64,000 bases of DNA from Nageia nagi (Eukaryota; Pinophyta). The notes beneath the pieces were generated by a model. That model had not been told where the DNA came from, did not search any database, and saw nothing but the letters and a program-made list of their open reading frames with translations. Each line of letters starts with the position of its first letter. The stretch's first letter is position 1. Below are positions 10,743 to 22,428 of the stretch, piece by piece. The stretch lies in the NCBI GenBank assembly GCA_050084985.1, contig JBITNC010000002.1, positions 37,944,001 through 38,008,000 on the forward strand, in the 5' to 3' direction. The position numbers and the translations under genes are program-made.

Positions 10743-13700
10743 ATGAAAATAATATAATGGAATGTTAAGAGAATGAATACCCTTATTGAACACATATTGG
10801 TAAAAAATGTGATAAAGGAGAATCAACTTGCAATAGTACTTATTCAAGAATATTAATTAGCTAGAGAAAATTGGGAAAACATTTAGAACATGATTTGGAA
10901 GAAAGGTATTAATATAATTATATTATAAGAGATACAAGAGCCTCATGAGGTTTGATAATCATATGTAATTCAAATATTTTTTGCAATATAAATCACTTGG
11001 ATGAATGAAAATTAATTGTCAATACTCATAATAACTAATGTCTTGAAATAAACTTTTATTATTACAAATATTTATATCACTAATGTGTGTAGGATTAGAA
11101 AATATATTTAGAAATATTTGGAGTTGATGGGAAAAAATATAAAATATTTAATATGGATAATTGCAGGTGATTTAAATACCTTGCTAAGTCTAGAAGAGAA
11201 GAAATATGGACCCTTAGGATTTGAAAAGAGTATCGAGGACCTAGGTGGATTCATAATGGAATTATGTCTTTATGACATTGCGTTGAGAGGTAACACTTTT
11301 ACATGGACAACACAAGAGAATATGAGATGATATAATGAATGAAATATAGGATAGATTAATATTATTTATGGAGTTATTCAATGAGATACATGAACATAAG
11401 ATGATACCATTATCAAAATTAGGATTAGGCCATAATCCGTTATTATTTAAGTGTAATTTAGGGGAGAGAAAGAAAAATAACTCTTTCATGTTTGAATATA
11501 TGACTACAACACCCAAATATTTATGAAGATATGATGAGTTGGAGGGTTATTTTAATTTATGGATCTAAGATATTTATGGTGGTGGGTAAGCTAAAGAATG
11601 TAAAAAATGAAATCAAAAGGTAGAAGAAAGAGGCTATTAGGATTTTCTTTAGATAAAAGGAAATATTACTATATGAAATCAATGTTATTGAAGAAGAGAT
11701 AAACAAGAGGAAGATGGATTAGGGGATTTATAATAAAGGAAAAAAGGTTAAATTAAAATTATATATAATTATGGAAAGAGAAAAAACTTTCTAAAGGAAA
11801 AAATAAAACAATAAATGGCTTGTGTAAGGGGATCAAAATCCTTCCATTTATTAACCATAAGGCATAAGAGTGGAGTAAGGATATCTAAAATCCAAAACAA
11901 GGATAGAGAAATTTTAAGAGATTAGGATAAGATTAGATAAGAGGTGATAGAATTCTATAGAAGGTTGTTAATGAAATACATGGAAGGTGATTAAGAAGAA
12001 ATAGAATATATAACTTAACATATCCTAAGGATTATCTTAGGAGAGATTAATAAAAACCTAATTAAGAAGGAAATAGAGGAGAAAGTTAAGAAATTTGTCT
12101 TATTTTTAGGGAAAGATAAAACCCCAAGACTTGATAGTTTTCAAGTGGCATTCTTTCAATCTTTTTAAAATATAGTTTCCAAGGATATAGCAGTAATTGT
12201 GAAGGAATCAAATTAGTTGAGAAGAGTGCTTAGGAAATATAAAAATACCTATTTAGTACTTATTACAAAGAGTTTAGTTCATAAAAAATTTAAATAATTT
12301 AAATTAATAAACCTATTTAATGTAATGTATAAGATAATATTTAAGTGAAAGATCTAACCTATAAACATATCCTCCTAATTATTATAATTAAATACTAAGG
12401 AGGTTTTGTGAAAGGAAGCTAAATCTTATATGGAGTCATTACTCTCCATGAAATGGTGTACTCACTCAAAACTTGTAGAAGGGAAGGGATGATAACCAAG
12501 TTTGTTATGAACAAATCTTATGATTGAGTTTCATGGAATTTCTAATATAGAGTATTAAAAAAGTTTATTTTTGTAGGATATGGAGAAGGTGGGTGACTAG
12601 TTGTTTTAAAGGAATTAAATTCTTGGTAATTATGAATAATTATCTAGCATATGTTTTTAGGAGTAGTAGGGGCTTGAGTCAAGCAGATACATTATCACCA
12701 TACCTTTTTATTATCATGGTGGAAGCACTAAAGAGATGCATAAGTGTAACAAGATAAAGGTGGTAATTGATTGACTTGAAATAATCAATGATAATAAAAG
12801 GTATCACCTACCAACAATTTGTGGATGACATAAAATTGATGGGAAAATTGATTGTCATGGAGGTTAAAAAATCTAGAAAAATACTAAATATTTATGAGAA
12901 GAGTATCCCACCAAATGATTAATATAAACAATAGTAAAGTATTTTTCATAAAAATGGAGGAAATCAAGAAAATAAAAATTGTAAAGGATTTAGGATGTAA
13001 TGTATGTAGGTTTTATTAATTCCTACTTAGGTATGCCTATATTTATATAGGAATGAAAATATTATATATAGAATGTAATGATTTATAGATTCCATAAAAA
13101 GCTAACTACATGGAATTTTTTATTATTAAGTTAGGCAAGTAAGTTATAACTTGTGAAGAGTGTACTACAAGAAAATTTAGTATCTTTATCATCAATATTT
13201 AAAATCCTTAGTAATATAAAAAAAATGTAATGAAAGGAATCTAAAATAGATTATTATGGCTAAATCCAAAAGAGAATAACAAAATCTCACTTATAGTTTA
13301 GAAAAAGGTTTGTATTGCCAATTTGAATGGATGAATCAGCCTTAACATTATAAAAGGATATGAATAAAGCAATGATAAAAAAGTGGGATAGAAGATGGTA
13401 AAGTAAGGTCATGTAATATGGGCAAGAATTATAAAGAATAAATATCTTGATAGCTAAGTAGCTAGTAAATTCTTGACAATAGTAGATCCTTGTAGGGGAT
13501 CTTCATTGTGGAATCACAAAGTAGAGTCAAGGGAACTTATACCATATAAATGAATTAAATGGAAGCTCTATCCACTTTTGGGAGGATTATTGGTTAGAAA
13601 ACTCATCATTATAAAAATATGGGGAACTAATAAGAATAAATGAGGAGTTAGTTATAATTAAAATATTTTGGTAAGAGACTACTTATCCTTAGACAATAGA

Positions 13701-14845
13701 TAGGCGAAATGAAAAAGGATATAGGTACAAAATCAACATAAGGTAATTTTGGAAAATCTCAATGATAGATTGAAAGCATACTAAATAAGTCCATCCATGG
13801 AGGAGGATATAATACTATGGGGGGGTAACAAAGGAAGTTACTTTTGTGATTAAATATGCGTATGGTTTGCATTAATGGATCTAAGAGGAAATTTCAAATG
13901 GTAAAGAATATGGAGTCACTTCAAAGATTACCTTATTATTATGGTTGGAAATGCAAAATGGAATCCTTACAACAAATATTCTATATAAGAGAGGATTTCA
14001 ATTTCCCAATAGATGCTTTTTATATGAAAATCATAAAGAGATAGTAAATCATTTATTCTTGGAGTGCAATTACTCACTATAAATCCTGCAAGATTTATTA
14101 GCAAGAATAGGAATGTCTTAGGTTTTACCTCAAATAATGTTGAAATTGATTGAATAATGATAAAAAAACTTCCAAAATTTCAAAGCTAAATCATATTCAA
14201 AATTTCATCACTTTCCATTTTGCATGGTGGTATAGTTGGAAAGAAATGGGAGAATTTTTGGTGGCAAGAAGAGACCAATAACTAGAAATAAAGGTCACAT
14301 AATAAAATAGTATAAAAAATGTAAAGTGTTGAAAATGAAGGTAATCCCAAAATCAAAAGAGGATTCAATAATCAATACTCAATGTAAACTTTAAATGATA
14401 TCTAGTTAAACTAAGGAGTGAAACCACGTGGTAAACATTTAATCAAGGGTTATTGAAACTTAATTTTGATGGGGCCTCTAAAGGTAACCCTTAAAACGTT
14501 GGAGGATAAATAATGAGAGATAGTTAATGAATGTTATTAGGAGAAATAAGTGAGTACCTTGTGAATATGATTAGCCACCAAGTGAAGGTTATATTAGCAT
14601 GATGAGAGTTAATATGGTGATGAATATGGTACCTAAAAGGTTTATTTTGGAGGGTAAGTCATTGGATATTTTTGATAACTTAAATAATAAAATAAAGAGG
14701 ACATGGAGAGTGGAGAATATTATTGAATACATACTCACTCAATTGAGATATTTATAAAAATATAAGGTTGTTTATATTTATAGAGGGTAATAAAGTAGAA
14801 AACTAGCTAATACACTAGGGCAAATTAAGGAAGATGATATGAGAT
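10743..14845 (+). pseudogene. LINE ORF2 polyprotein, decayed
   Basis: ORF2 begins near 10743 with the endonuclease start (WNVKRMN, then IVLIQEY). It continues through IAGDLNTLLSLEEKKYGPLG (about 11161) and LSKLGLGHNPLLFKCNLGE (about 11412), the active-site strands of an AP-type endonuclease. The reverse transcriptase has KFVLFLGKDKTPRLDSFQVA (about 12090), LINLFNVMYKIIFK, SRGLSQADTLSPYLFIIMVEA (about 12672) and FVDDIKLMG (about 12822), where families usually have F-A-D-D. A zinc-binding segment with NHLFLECNY lies near 14050, and an RNase H follows. The length of about 4.1 kb is normal for plant L1 ORF2. Frameshifts and stops are frequent. Confidence 0.85.
14440..14845 (+). pseudogene. RNase H domain at the end of LINE ORF2
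   Basis: The frame reads LLKLNFDGASKGNP, the first catalytic-aspartate strand of the RNase H domain found at the C-terminus of many plant LINEs. Close to the Gypsy insertion another frame reads LANTLGQIKED, resembling the ADxLA helix near the end of the domain. RNase H degrades the RNA strand during reverse transcription. The middle of the domain is broken by stops, and the domain is cut off by Gypsy A at 14846. Confidence 0.75.
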
Positions 14846-15554
14846 TGATCTGTAATCATCAGATGCTTATAGCATAATCAGATCCTCACTTACATATTCA
14901 AACAAAAAAAAATATTCACCATTATGAGACCCATAAAAATGCATATAAATTTAAAATTGCATAATGTAAAACTACAAATTTATAATCTGAATCATACACA
15001 ATAAGATCAACATAATTATTTACCCTAGTTCACCCATTATGGGCTAATAAAGCATGGAATTGGAGCTTTCTCTTCTTATTGTATATGGAAATTACAAAAT
15101 TACATGCATATAGATAAATACCATCTCCTACAACACTACTGCAATCTCCTACAATAAGAAGAATAAATTCAGAACTACAAAAATTATGGAATGACTCTTT
15201 GCCTTTCTTAAAATCTTTACAATCCCAAAACCCCAAAACACTCTAAGCTAATATTGATGAATCAAGAGAGTAGCACATACTTAAATAGTCCTAGAAATGT
15301 ATCCAAGATGTCATTTGATGATCTTGAACTGATTAATTGCTTAAACTACCAATTGCCCTTTAACTTCTATTATTGATTCATCATAACACATGCTACTGGT
15401 AGCCTAAAAATATTAGATTTCACATTGCTAGTAGTGTGATTTTTTTCACAAATCATCTTTATATTTCATTCTTTAATCAATATCTAAGAATAGATACCTC
15501 TGGGATGAGTACTACTCCTATAGAGATCAACCTTACATGATCCAATTCAAATCA
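14846..15554 (-). repeat. Gypsy A 3' LTR
   Basis: This 709-bp LTR shares with its partner at 20273 the run AATCATCAGATGCTTATAGCA at its left end and the run CTACTCCTATAGAGAT near its right end. The partner has an extra ~17 bases (near 20549) that are absent here. Confidence 0.93.
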
Positions 15555-15599
15555 TACCTTACCAATTAGAAGGTATTTTCCCATAAATTCATATGAGGA

Positions 15600-16900
15600 T
15601 ACAATTCCCCAACCCTATAATTTTCCATCCATTTGGCTTTATTAAGCTTTTATCCTTTAAATACAACCAACCATAGCTCTATCTCACCTCTTCTTATAGC
15701 GTGAACCTTTGTTTGCAATATGGAATCCTCCTTGAGTTCATCCATAGCATTAGGAGTTAAGTCATCAAGAGATGGTAAAATTTGATTTGAACCTCCTTCT
15801 TCTTCAATCAACATAGATGGATTATATAATTTCAAATATTTCATATTCATAATCAAATAGATGTTCATATATGCTGATAGATTCAATCTAAAAGCATTCT
15901 CACTCACTTGCTCCATAATCTCAAATGGTCCATACCTTATAGATTTGAACAAGTTCTTGGATGGTCCTTGCAACCTTTCCTTACTAAGATGCAACCAAAC
16001 ATGGTCTCCCACATGAAACTTATGGTCAAATCAATGCTTATCATGTCTCATCTTATACTTGGCTTGGCTTGTCTTAATTTGCTCTTAGATTTTCAAATGA
16101 ATTTTTTTAATCTTTTCAACAAAGGCTTCATCTTGTTTCTCTTTTTTCTCAAGTGAATCTCCTTCATCCTTTTGCTTCCCAAACACACAATCAAAAGGTT
16201 AAGGTTGTAAATAACCAAAATGAGTCTCAAAAAGACTCTTATTAATGGAAGAATGAATTACCTTATTGTATGAATGTTGGATATATTTAAGATGTTCATC
16301 CCAAGACTTAGGATTCTTGCTACAATAACCCTAAATAGTTGAACCATTATCATATGCACCACCTCAATTTTTCCATTTATTTAAGGATGAAAAGTAGTAC
16401 TCCTGTTCAACTTTGTATCCATATTTTTACACAAACATGTCCAAAACTTGCCCAAAAATCTACTATCTCTATCTAAAATAATAGTAGGCAATCCAAAATG
16501 AACCCAAAAATGGAAAATAATAAATTTGCATCATATTATCCTATTATTTTCTTCTTACAAGGAATCAAAACACACAACTTGATAAATCTATCTATAATAA
16601 CAAATAAATAGTCATGATCCTTCTTGGTCATAGGCAATCCTCCCACAAAATCCATGGAAATACACTTCCAAGGATGAGTTGGTACTGGTAGTGGCTGATA
16701 CAAATATAATTTCCTATTACTTGATTTGTTGGTGCAACACAAAGAACACCCCCTTATTTACATGGTAACTTGATCTTGCATCTTTGGAAAATATGCATAC
16801 CTTTACAAATGGTACAATATCTTTCCAACCCCAAAATGTCTTGTGATTTTTGAATTATGTGCTTCTCTAATCAATCCAATCCTTTCACTTACAGGTACAC
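15600..16900 (-). pseudogene. Gypsy A integrase, decayed
   Basis: From its N-terminus (right) it has an HHCC-type start around 16860 (RHFGVGKILYHL, then CSLCC). The catalytic core begins with PLPVPTHPWKCISMDFVGGL (about 16690) and DYLFVIIDRF. The C-terminal part (16012 down to 15650) is an open 120-residue stretch beginning MGDHVWLHLSKERLQG, with the family phrase IRYGPFEIMEQVSENAF and ending RRGEIELWLVVFKG. Integrase joins the DNA copy to the host chromosome. Between the core and the tail several stops break the frame. The tail adjoins the 3' LTR as expected. Confidence 0.85.
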
Positions 16901-17149
16901 ATAATTCATTAAAATGATAAATAAATCTACTTTGCAAATTAAAATCATCCAAACCCTCATACTTGGACCTAGATGAAGATAACTACTCATACACCTCTAT
17001 GAATTCAGGATCCTACACATATACCTTTGAAAATGATTTAGAAAGGAAAGGAAGAGATTTCAACACTAAGAGGTAACTCATTGGCCCCTATTTGCATGTT
17101 ATTATTAGCTTAAAATTAGTGTTACATGCTTCTATAAGTATGGAATTTA

Positions 17150-17560
17150 TAGGTACAGGTGTTCTAGAAAGCATGTCAGCAACCTTATTTTGTGTTCCTT
17201 TCATATATTTGATCACAAGATGAAATTGTTGCAGAAAATTAATCTATCTATAGTGTCTAATTTGTTGCAATTTTGATTGATTTTATAAGTATTTTAATGG
17301 TTGATGATCAATATGAATGATTTTTTCTTTCCCCATTAAGTAATATTTTCACTTTTTAATAGCTTAAACCAATGCATACATTTCCTTATCATAAGTAGGA
17401 TAATTCAAAATGGCACCGCTAAATTTTTTGAAATGATAGAAAATTAGTTTACCTTCTTGTAACAAAATTGCCCCCATGGTATAGTCACTTGCATCAATCT
17501 CCACTTCAAATGGATTCTACAAATTAGGAAGTACAAGCATGAGTGCACTAACAATCTTTT
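17150..17560 (-). pseudogene. Gypsy A RNase H, decayed
   Basis: Reading down from about 17520, the frame gives FEVEIDASDYTMGAILLQEG, the first aspartate strand. It continues with a stop-interrupted region containing DKEMYALV and IIHIDHQPLKYL (about 17320), and ends with GTQNKVADMLSR (about 17180), the last helix. The stops fall where glutamine and tryptophan are expected. It removes RNA from the hybrid during reverse transcription and follows the RT directly. Confidence 0.85.
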
Positions 17561-17588
17561 ACTTCAAGGTATCAAAAGATATTTGTTG

Positions 17589-18131
17589 TTATTTTCCACA
17601 TTGGAAAACTTGCCTCTTTTCAGTTACATCATGTAAAGGTGAAGCAATATGAGAAAAATAAATAATAAAAATTTTCAAATATTGGACCGCACCTAAGAAA
17701 CTCCTCACTTTAGTAACATTAGTTGGTTTTGGCCAATCTACTATAGCACTTACTTTACTAAGATCTATCTTAATTTTTCCATGACCAATAATATGGTCCA
17801 AATACACTAAATACTCTTTGCCAAACTCACATTTAGATATTTTCAACAACAAATTCTCCCTATGTAAGGCTTGAAACACTTGTATAATATGTATAACATT
17901 TTCTTCCCAAGTACAACTATAAATAAGAATATCATCCAAGTATACAACAACAAAAGAATCAATAAATGGGTGAATCACTTCACTCAATACACTCATAAAT
18001 ATGTTTGATGCAATGCATAAACCAAATGGTAAAACAAGCCACTCAAATAGGCATTGTTTTTTCTTAAAAGCGGTCTTTAAAATTTCCTTCTCCTTGATTT
18101 GAACTTGGTGATATCCACTCCTCATGTCCAA
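17589..18131 (-). pseudogene. Gypsy A reverse transcriptase core
   Basis: This is the longest intact piece of the element, 180 residues. MDMRSGYHQVQIKEK is the first catalytic aspartate strand, FEWLVLPFGLCIAS the dNTP-side motif, and VVVYLDDILIYS the catalytic YLDD box. The thumb/connection follows with LVYLDHIIGHGKIKIDLSKV and ends in FLGAVQYLKIFI. All three catalytic aspartates are present. The upstream fingers (18150-18500) are recognisable but contain stops. Confidence 0.92.
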
Positions 18132-18649
18132 CTTTATGAAGAATATTTCCCCTTACAACTAATACAAAATAGCATTTATCTAAGGTAAAGGATAGGATTT
18201 TTTATGGTGATTTTGTTAAGTGATCTGTATTCAATACACATTCTCCAAGTTTGATCCTTATTGGGAACCAAAATAATAGGTGACCCACATGGATATGTAC
18301 TTAGTTTGATCATACCCTAATCAACTAACTCTATAATCTTCCTCTTTATCTCCTCTTGCTCCAAAATGGATTTTTGATATAAAGCTATATTGGGTAATGA
18401 AGCATCAGATAACAATTGAATATCATGTTGTATATCCTACATAGAAGGAAATCCCTATGTCTGTACAAATAAGTTGGTAAAATTATGGATCAATTTTTGC
18501 ATCTATTCTTCCTTTTTACATGTTGTTAACAACCTATAATCAATGTTGCACATTGCTGACAGCATGAGATTCATCTCACTAGAAGCTTTGATTTTCACCA
18601 TAATCAACACAAACTTTTTAGAAGCATTTACAAGGCATTTTACCTGACT

Positions 18650-19030
18650 CGTAGTGATTAAAGGTAGCTTTTCTTTCTTTTATGTGCACTAGCTAGAAAC
18701 ACCTTTCCATATTTCACCAATCTCATCTTGTTTAGTTTATGGTAATAAATACCATCTCTATCCCACAAATAATGGTTATCAAGAATAACACCACAAATGT
18801 ATAAAATTAATAAGATCAACCACAACTTCATCAATGTACTTTGTACAAATAGCAAATTTCAACTTACATTGTTTAGTGACTTGTAAACTAGCATTGTGAT
18901 GCACCCAACCCAAAGGTTATGGATTTAGATGGTTGAAAGTTTTTATTCCCAAATTATTTACCATAGATTCTAAAATCAAGTTTGCTTAAGAACCTAAATA
19001 AAAAATGTAATCCACTCTTATTTTCTTAAT
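18650..19030 (-). pseudogene. Gypsy A aspartic protease, decayed
   Basis: Reading from about 18990, the frame gives YLGSQANLILESMVNNLG where families have a DSGS-type active site, so the catalytic aspartate is lost here. It continues with ASLQVTKQCKLKFAIC and IDEVVVDL (about 18815), a conserved run in this Gypsy family. The enzyme would cut the polyprotein. It sits between the gag zinc knuckle and the RT, as usual. Confidence 0.7.
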
Positions 19031-19079
19031 TTGGATTTTGAGATGCAATAAATGAATCCTTTATTCTTCAATATCTTTA

Positions 19080-20115
19080 TCTTCTTCAATCTTTTTAATG
19101 GTTTAATAATTCAATTTTTCATAAACATCTAAACTATCCTCAATATCATCATATTTATGAATCATAGCACTAGTTTTCTCCTTATTCTTTTTCTTATATG
19201 GACATAATTTTGAATGAAGTTCCCAACATTTATCATCAACATGATCATCTTTATCATAATGACTATAATGCCTATTATCATATTCTTTCTTTTTCAAAGT
19301 ATTAGTGGTCTTAGTTTCATGCTTACCTTTACCTTTTATCTTGTGATCCCCTTGAATTAGCAGCCTTCTTGCATTCATCATATTGTCTTCTTCCTTTACC
19401 ATCCTCTTCTAACTATTGTGCTTGTACACACACTTGATCAAGATTAGTAGGATTAAACAACATGATACTCTTTTACAAATGACTATGTAAAATCTCCAAT
19501 GTGCTTCATTAAAGTTTGAGGATCTTTTAGTGAAACTCCAAGCAAAGTAGCTTGTTTCCAAAATTTCATAGTGTATTCTTGAATTGATTACCCTCTTTGT
19601 TGTCTAAAAAATTGCTATTTCCTTAATTATTTATTATGATATCCCAATGGATAAAATTAATCTCTTAACAAATTCTTAAATTCATTCCAAGAAGATATTT
19701 TCGATAAGTTTTCATGTCTAATAGTTTCTACATGACTTTCCTACCAAAATAAAGCATGTCCACCCATCTTCAATCTACCAAAATAGATTTTATCAACATC
19801 ATTTACAACACCTTAAATTTGGATATAAACCTCCAATTGTTTCAACTAATTTTTCAACTTATCTACATCAACCTCTCCACCAAAAGTAGGAATTTCCACT
19901 TTGGCCTCCACCTTAAATGAAACTTGATTTGATAAAGATGATGAATCAGGTCCTCCAACTTCATTTTGATGCATTTGATTGATATTTTTATTTTCTCCAG
20001 TAGCCAATAACTCAGTCAACTAAACCAAATGACTCTCCATTGCTAAAAATATCCTTTCAAAATTAACATTCATTATAGTACAAATAGTAGATTATTGCTC
20101 CTCCAAATCATCCAT
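19080..20115 (-). pseudogene. Gypsy A gag with zinc knuckle, decayed
   Basis: A probable start is the ATG at 20115 (MDDLEEQ). The middle contains VEIPTFGGEVDVDKLKN (about 19890), the start of the retrotransposon-gag domain. The last ~100 residues are open (19402-19103) and hold a lysine-rich region with HYSHYDKDDHVDDKCWELH, a CCHC-type knuckle in which both leading cysteines have become histidine. Gag forms the particle and packages RNA. Confidence 0.75.
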
Positions 20116-20249
20116 TTTTATCACTATGCACTTTTGACCAATCTCAAGATCCTATGGAATCAATTATGGGTTTTGATATCTCCTCTCAAACATCAAAAAA
20201 TTACACTACTAGTAGCTTCAAATCCCTAAAATTTTGATCTCAAATTTTG

Positions 20250-20272
20250 TGCACATAAGCTTTGATATTACT
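20250..20272 (-). other. Gypsy A primer-binding-site-like sequence
   Basis: Immediately inside the 5' LTR, the reverse strand reads TAATATCAAAGC two bases after the LTR end. This is two mismatches from the plant initiator-methionine tRNA primer site, TGGTATCAAAGC-type. Confidence 0.6.
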
Positions 20273-20983
20273 TGATTCGTAATCATCAGATGCTTATAGC
20301 ACACTTGGATCCTCACTTACAGATTCAAAAAAAAATATTCACTATTATGAGACCCATCAAACTGCATATAAATTCAAAATTGCATAATGTAAAACTACAA
20401 ATTTACAATCTCAATCACACACAACAAGATCAATACAATGATTTACCTTGGTTCACTTGATATAGGCTAATCCAACATGTAATTAGAGCCTTCTCTTCTC
20501 ATTGTCTATGAACATTACAAAATTACATGCATATAGAGAAATACCATCAAAATAATGGCAATACCATCTCCTACAACACTACTACAATCTCCTACAATAA
20601 GAAGAACAACTTTAGAACTACAAATAATTTGGGTTGACTCTTGGCCTTCCTTCAAATCTTTATAATCCTAAAACCCCAAAACTCTTTAAGCTAAGATTGA
20701 TGAATCAAGAGTGTAGCACATATTTAAATAGTCCTAGAAATGTCTCCAAGATATCGTTTGATGATCTTGAACCACTCAACTACCTAAGCTTTCGATGCCC
20801 CTTCAACTTCCACTGCTAACTCATCACAATGCACATCGTTGGTAGCCTAAAAATAGTATATTTCACATTGTTAATATCAAATCACCTTCAAATTTTAGTC
20901 TTTGATCAATCTCTAAGCACAAATACCTATGTCATGAGTACTACTCCTATAGAGATTAACCTAACATGATCTAGTTTAGATCA
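20273..20983 (-). repeat. Gypsy A 5' LTR
   Basis: This 711-bp LTR starts TGATTCGTAATC and ends TTTAGATCA on the forward strand, followed by the target duplication GAGAT. Confidence 0.93.
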
Positions 20984-21002
20984 GAGATAAATACCCCTAG
21001 TT

Positions 21003-21481
21003 TGTTGAAAATTATAATGTAATATTGTGTAATATTTCCTTTTAATTTAAATTCACTTAATGCTTAAAGTATATTTAGATACCTTAAAGCATTAAGAAAA
21101 TAAATACAGAAAGAAGAATAAATATAGAAACATTTTCAACCTTACCCTTGGGTAAAAGGGAGGTTAAAGGGTGGGTTTCTTCTTATTAATATAGAGGTAC
21201 CCCCTCTCATTATATAACTTGATGAAGCATGGTAATGCTTATCTTATAGAGTTGTATGAATTTGTAGAAGAATTCTTAAGAATTTGTAGGAGTTTTATCT
21301 TGTGAGAAAGTAATAAAAAGGATGGTTCAAAGTGGTGTACTTCCAAGAGTTAGAGGAACCACTTTACATGATGTGTTATCATTTGTGTGATTGATTATTA
21401 CTTTGCTAGATGGATGAATGTAAGATTTATTGTAGAAGCTTCAAGGAGATCTTGGTTTATGGAATCCTTCAAATTCCATCA
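21003..21481 (+). mobile_element. Solo Copia LTR, TSD TAGTT
   Basis: This is a 479-bp LTR of the same family as 5323-5827, starting TGTTGAAAATTA and ending TTCCATCA. Identical 5-bp flanks, TAGTT, lie at 20998-21002 and 21482-21486. No internal sequence is left, so this is the product of LTR-LTR recombination. It lies only ~15 bases beyond the Gypsy A target duplication, probably in the 3' part of the LINE. Confidence 0.95.
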
Positions 21482-21486
21482 TAGTT

Positions 21487-22397
21487 GAAGTTCACCCAAA
21501 TATATTAAAATGGTGGAATTTGAAAGTTGAAATGTAGTAAGGTTAATGTTGAACCTTAGAGAATGAATGGAAACATGGGTATTTTTGGACATAGACTATA
21601 CATCCTTGAAAATATTTACCACTTGATTTTGTAATGAGGTATTTATAGATTTAAGTATGCGATGAAGTTTTAGCAAAAAAGATATTGGATAGACAATTTT
21701 AGGCTTCTAAAAGGGTTTGAGATCTTTCAAAAACTTTATTTTTACCAATATAAAAAAATACTATCAAAGTTTTTCTTAAAATATATCACCATTATTATGT
21801 ATAATGGTTTACCATCACTTGAAATCTATAAATAAAACTTAACATTATATGAAATTCACTAACCTATTTATGAAAAAGTTTTCAAACTATAAAATTAATA
21901 ATTTTTATTTCTATGAATCAAGCTAATATCCTATCTAAAGTTTTATAGCAAAAATAAATAAAACAACATCCCAAATCTAGAGTACAACATGTAATATGAA
22001 CCAACCAATAATGAATAAGTATTCACACTTTGTATTCAAATTTGGAGCTCAATACAATACAATCTAAGAATGAACTAGATATCTAATAAAATAACAATGA
22101 AACTGGTATCTACACATAATTTAAGTGAAGACAGATAAACCCAAAATAGGAAATGAATAAACTTAACCCTACATCTACTCAAAACATGAAAAGAAATAGT
22201 CATTTATAGTTATACATGGTTACAGACTCAAATCCTAAAATTAGTATATGCACAACCCTTATACATATATGCATAAGCTTTAATGATATACGCATGAGGT
22301 TTTGGTGATATACACATGAGATTTTACATGATATATATACATAGTATCTACATATAATAACAAGCCAAAATAATACTTGATATTGTTGAACTCCAAA
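21487..22397. other. Unassigned interval, possible LINE tail
   Basis: By position this could be the 3' end of the LINE, because both the Gypsy A and the solo-LTR flanks lead into it. I see no further RNase H motif or poly-A tail. No gene is supported. Confidence 0.4.
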
Positions 22398-22428
22398 TGA
22401 CACTGAGAGGGGGTGTGAATCAGTGTCA
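22398..22428. other. Perfect 9-bp inverted repeat with G-rich loop
   Basis: TGACACTGA (22398-22406) and TCAGTGTCA (22420-22428) are exact inverted copies around a 13-base G-rich loop. The motif and the AAATTAAAACTTAATTCCTTAAC that follows resemble a sequence commonly seen in plant Copia LTRs or non-coding regions. It may mark part of the 3' non-coding or LTR region of Copia A. Confidence 0.75.

Larger units (their letters stand above)
9080..14845 (+). mobile_element. L1-type plant LINE, decayed, interrupted by Gypsy A
   Basis: This is a non-LTR retrotransposon with two open reading frames in the plant L1 order: a nucleic-acid-binding ORF1 (9080-10030), then ORF2 with endonuclease, reverse transcriptase, zinc-binding segment and RNase H. 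Its coding part is broken at 14845, where Gypsy A is inserted (duplicated target GAGAT). The LINE must continue to the right of 20983, but its true 3' end and poly-A tail could not be placed. Nearly every domain carries stops, so it is inactive. Confidence 0.85.
14846..20983 (-). mobile_element. Gypsy A: full-length reverse-strand Ty3/Gypsy element, TSD GAGAT
   Basis: Two LTRs bound this 6.1-kb element: 14846-15554 (3' LTR) and 20273-20983 (5' LTR). Both start TG and end CA. The same 5 bases, GAGAT, flank it at 14841-14845 and 20984-20988. On the reverse strand the order is gag, protease, RT, RNase H, integrase, which is the Gypsy order. The integrase tail resembles the chromovirus-side plant Gypsy families, but the exact clade is uncertain. 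The LTRs align over their whole length with many substitutions, so the insertion is old. It sits within the RNase H end of the LINE. Confidence 0.93.
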
